A stretch of DNA of 64,000 nt from Clostridium sp. TW13. Lineage in GTDB: Bacteria; Bacillota; Clostridia; Clostridiales; Clostridiaceae. The first letter of the stretch is position 1; each line of letters starts with the position of its first letter. The notes beneath the pieces are model-generated. The model had not been told where the DNA came from, did no database searches, and worked only from the letters and a program-made list of their open reading frames with translations. Positions 62,068 to 64,000 of this stretch are shown here, piece by piece. The position numbers and the translations under genes were made by a program. The stretch spans positions 1,240,001 through 1,304,000 of the forward strand of contig NZ_BROD01000001.1 of the NCBI RefSeq assembly GCF_024345225.1, given 5' to 3'.

Positions 62068-63360
62068 ATGTTCCCAGATTTTATTAAACACTATGATTTA
62101 ATTCGTTCAATTTTAAGAGATATTTTTTTATATGGATGCTTTTCAAGAAGCGATTTGGAAAGTAAAAATCATGGGAGTTCCAGAAAAGTTAGCTATGAAA
62201 TGAGAAGAATTAGGCAGTATATAGCAAAAGATTTTGTAAAGGTAGATAAGGATGGAAAAAATAAACTTTTGAATTTAAGTTATGATTCTATTTCCAATAC
62301 TAAAAATTTTTTGATTGATACATACCTAAGCAAAAGCTTTACTCAAACAGATGTTATCCTATATTACTATATTTTATTAATTTTAAATTATTTTGATGAA
62401 CCAATGACTTTTTCTGAAATTGAAAATGAGCTGGTAAATAGAGGACTTATAAATTATGATAACATAAGCAGTAAAACTATAGAAAGAAAACTTAGTGAAA
62501 TGGCTAATTCTATGGAAATAGTGTCATTTCAAAAAATAGGAAGAGTAAAGGAATATTATATTTCTGAAGATATATTAAAGGAATTAGATGCTGAGGAGTT
62601 AGAAAAACTTTATTATGTAGTGCATCTATTTAAGAATATTGTTTTTCCTAATATAAGTGGTTATTACTTTTATGATACATTAAAAGATTATATGGAATTT
62701 GAGAGGCATATTAAGGTTGCTGATAATGACTGTTTTCAATATAAAAATTTACACTTTCACCCTGTTATAGATGAAGAATTACTATTAAGAATTATGAATG
62801 CAATTGAGGGTAGATATGAAATAATTCTTAAAGCTAAGTCTAAAACAATTAGAGTTAAGCATCATAATGATGAAATTATTAAGCCATTTAAACTTAGATA
62901 TGATATTGAATGTGGTAGGTTTTATCTGATTGGATTTAATAACAGTGGTAGATGTATAAGTATTAGAATTGATAGAAGAGATGAGGTAGAGATTTTAAAG
63001 ACAAAGTTCAATTATGAGGAGTATGAAGACAAATATAGATTTTCTATGAAGAATAGTTTTTCAAGTGTGCCACATAACAACAATGATCCTTATGAAATAG
63101 TGAAGTTTAAAGTTAATATAAATTCTCAGCAGGAGTATTATATTGTTGAAAAAATTAAAGGAGAATTGTTAGAATGCATAATTCAAAAAATAAGTGATAC
63201 GGAGTATCTGATAACCAAAGAAGTAAATTCTCCTATAGAAATGATTCCGTGGATTCGTAAATATGCTGGATATTTAAAGGTTATTGCTCCTAGTTGGTTG
63301 AGTAAGAGAATAAAAAATGATTGGGAGGATATGTTGAGGAGTTATGGAGTTATTTCATGA
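62068..63360 (+). CDS. WYL-domain transcription regulator
   Basis: Regulator of 430 residues. N-terminal winged-helix part (residues 15-55, DIFLYGCFSRSDLESKNHGS, SYEMRRIRQYIAKDF), a second HTH-like segment near 120-165 (TFSEIENELVNRGL), and a WYL domain at about 255-330 with KPFKLRYDIECGRFYLIGFN, where the WYL triad is degenerate, then SIRIDRRDEVEIL. WYL proteins sense ssDNA or nucleotide ligands and control defence or repair genes. ATG 62068 follows AAGGGG by 8 nt. Next gene overlaps by 17 nt. Confidence 0.8.
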   Translation: MFPDFIKHYDLIRSILRDIFLYGCFSRSDLESKNHGSSRKVSYEMRRIRQYIAKDFVKVDKDGKNKLLNLSYDSISNTKNFLIDTYLSKSFTQTDVILYYYILLILNYFDEPMTFSEIENELVNRGLINYDNISSKTIERKLSEMANSMEIVSFQKIGRVKEYYISEDILKELDAEELEKLYYVVHLFKNIVFPNISGYYFYDTLKDYMEFERHIKVADNDCFQYKNLHFHPVIDEELLLRIMNAIEGRYEIILKAKSKTIRVKHHNDEIIKPFKLRYDIECGRFYLIGFNNSGRCISIRIDRRDEVEILKTKFNYEEYEDKYRFSMKNSFSSVPHNNNDPYEIVKFKVNINSQQEYYIVEKIKGELLECIIQKISDTEYLITKEVNSPIEMIPWIRKYAGYLKVIAPSWLSKRIKNDWEDMLRSYGVIS

Positions 63361-64000
63361 GTACAAAAATAAATATTTTCATTTTATATTTAGAATCTTG
63401 AATTTAGCCAATACTGGCATTAGTGAAGAGGAAATTATTAAACTTGTAGATAAAGAAGAATATGAAGAAAAAGCAATAGGTAAAGACTTTAGAACTTTTG
63501 AAGGAATGTTAACAAATGAATACAATCCTGAGAGCAACTTAAATCTATTAAAAAGGATCGATAATAAGTTCTATGCTGTAATAAATGAAGAAGATAAATT
63601 ACCCCTTAAAGTTAGATTTTCAAAGGTTGAAAAAGAATGGCTTAATGGATTAATTAAGGAGCCTATAGTACAAGTTCTCCTCGGCAGAGAGATTGTAAGT
63701 AAATTAGAAAAGGCATTAATAAATATAAATGAAGGAAATAATAATATAATAGAATTTACTAATAAAATAAAAAGAAACTTCGGGTACGACTATGACAATG
63801 TAGCTAATGTCTTTTTTACTATTTTACAAGGAATAATAAAAGAAACACCAATTAGATATACGAATGTTGATAAGTATGGCAATGAATATATAGATAAATT
63901 GGCACTTCCAATAAGGATTGAGTATTCCATAAAGGATGACGTTCTTAGGGCATCATTATATTCAATAGAAGATAATAGAAGTGTGTTGGTAAACTTACAT
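63344..64000 (+). CDS. WYL-like regulator partner (C-terminus off window)
   Basis: Open for 219 codons to the window edge. It starts inside the end of the preceding WYL gene with GAGGAG nearby, so the two are coupled. MELFHEYKNKYFHFIFRILN then ISEEEIIKLVD form a helical start, and KLALPIRIEYSIKDDVLRAS near the end is the beginning of a WYL-like beta-barrel. Tandem WYL genes downstream of rtcB are a known layout. The WYL core itself lies mostly beyond the edge. Confidence 0.65.
   Translation, partial: MELFHEYKNKYFHFIFRILNLANTGISEEEIIKLVDKEEYEEKAIGKDFRTFEGMLTNEYNPESNLNLLKRIDNKFYAVINEEDKLPLKVRFSKVEKEWLNGLIKEPIVQVLLGREIVSKLEKALININEGNNNIIEFTNKIKRNFGYDYDNVANVFFTILQGIIKETPIRYTNVDKYGNEYIDKLALPIRIEYSIKDDVLRASLYSIEDNRSVLVNLH

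Noticed and set aside
1-64000. CRISPR array
   Set aside because: No series of equal direct repeats with unique spacers was found; repeats seen are single pairs or hairpins.

Overview
The window looks like the chromosome of a low-G+C, anaerobic, spore-former-type Firmicute, most likely Clostridium sensu stricto. The reasons are the strong A+T bias, strong AGGAGG-type ribosome binding sites, frequent TTG/GTG starts, and the gene set: S8 lactocepin-like protease, pectin-degrading GH28 enzyme, lysine riboswitch, CodY-like site, and WYL regulators beside RtcB. No rRNA, tRNA, CRISPR array or complete transposase gene was found.

Layout. 1-3529 (-) is the N-terminal 1176 residues of a secreted subtilase. 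4036-11410 holds small membrane proteins, a TetR/MATE efflux pair with two matching operators, an AIM24-type protein and an SDR enzyme, followed by a HepT fragment. 11742-13181 is a secreted polygalacturonase. 13301-16887 is a radical SAM/SPASM protein and then a VanY-VanR-VanS-like set headed by a VanR-box-like site. 17061-25135 is a mix of hydrolases, regulators, a methyltransferase and an L7/L12-like membrane protein, and includes a structured repeat-rich gap (18972-19390) that may be the relic of an insertion element.

25478-33708 is the most striking part, a dense co-oriented array of nuclease and conflict-type genes: NERD-HRDC, HNH endonuclease, R2K-type ATP-grasp ligase, PD-(D/E)XK/DUF5655, an unknown 217-aa protein, and a 1023-aa reverse transcriptase fused to a nitrilase domain (the architecture of defence-associated RTs). 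It is followed by decayed Rpn-nuclease tails and a headless LexA-like fragment. 34680-47974 is accessory DNA: a G+C-rich methyltransferase, GNAT, small unknown proteins, a MazG-DUF2075 ATPase pair, and an unrecognised 614-aa protein beside a membrane protein.

48202-59377 is metabolic: aspartate 4-decarboxylase, a lysine permease under an L-box riboswitch with terminator, and a complete livJHMGF branched-chain amino-acid ABC transporter with a CodY-like box. 59620-64000 is a coiled-coil protein, the RNA ligase RtcB, a 26-bp-stem hairpin, and two overlapping WYL-type regulator genes, the second cut by the window end. This is an RNA-repair locus. An ~85-nt hairpin-forming repeat occurs twice (10449-10534 and 48006-48096), each copy just upstream of a gene.
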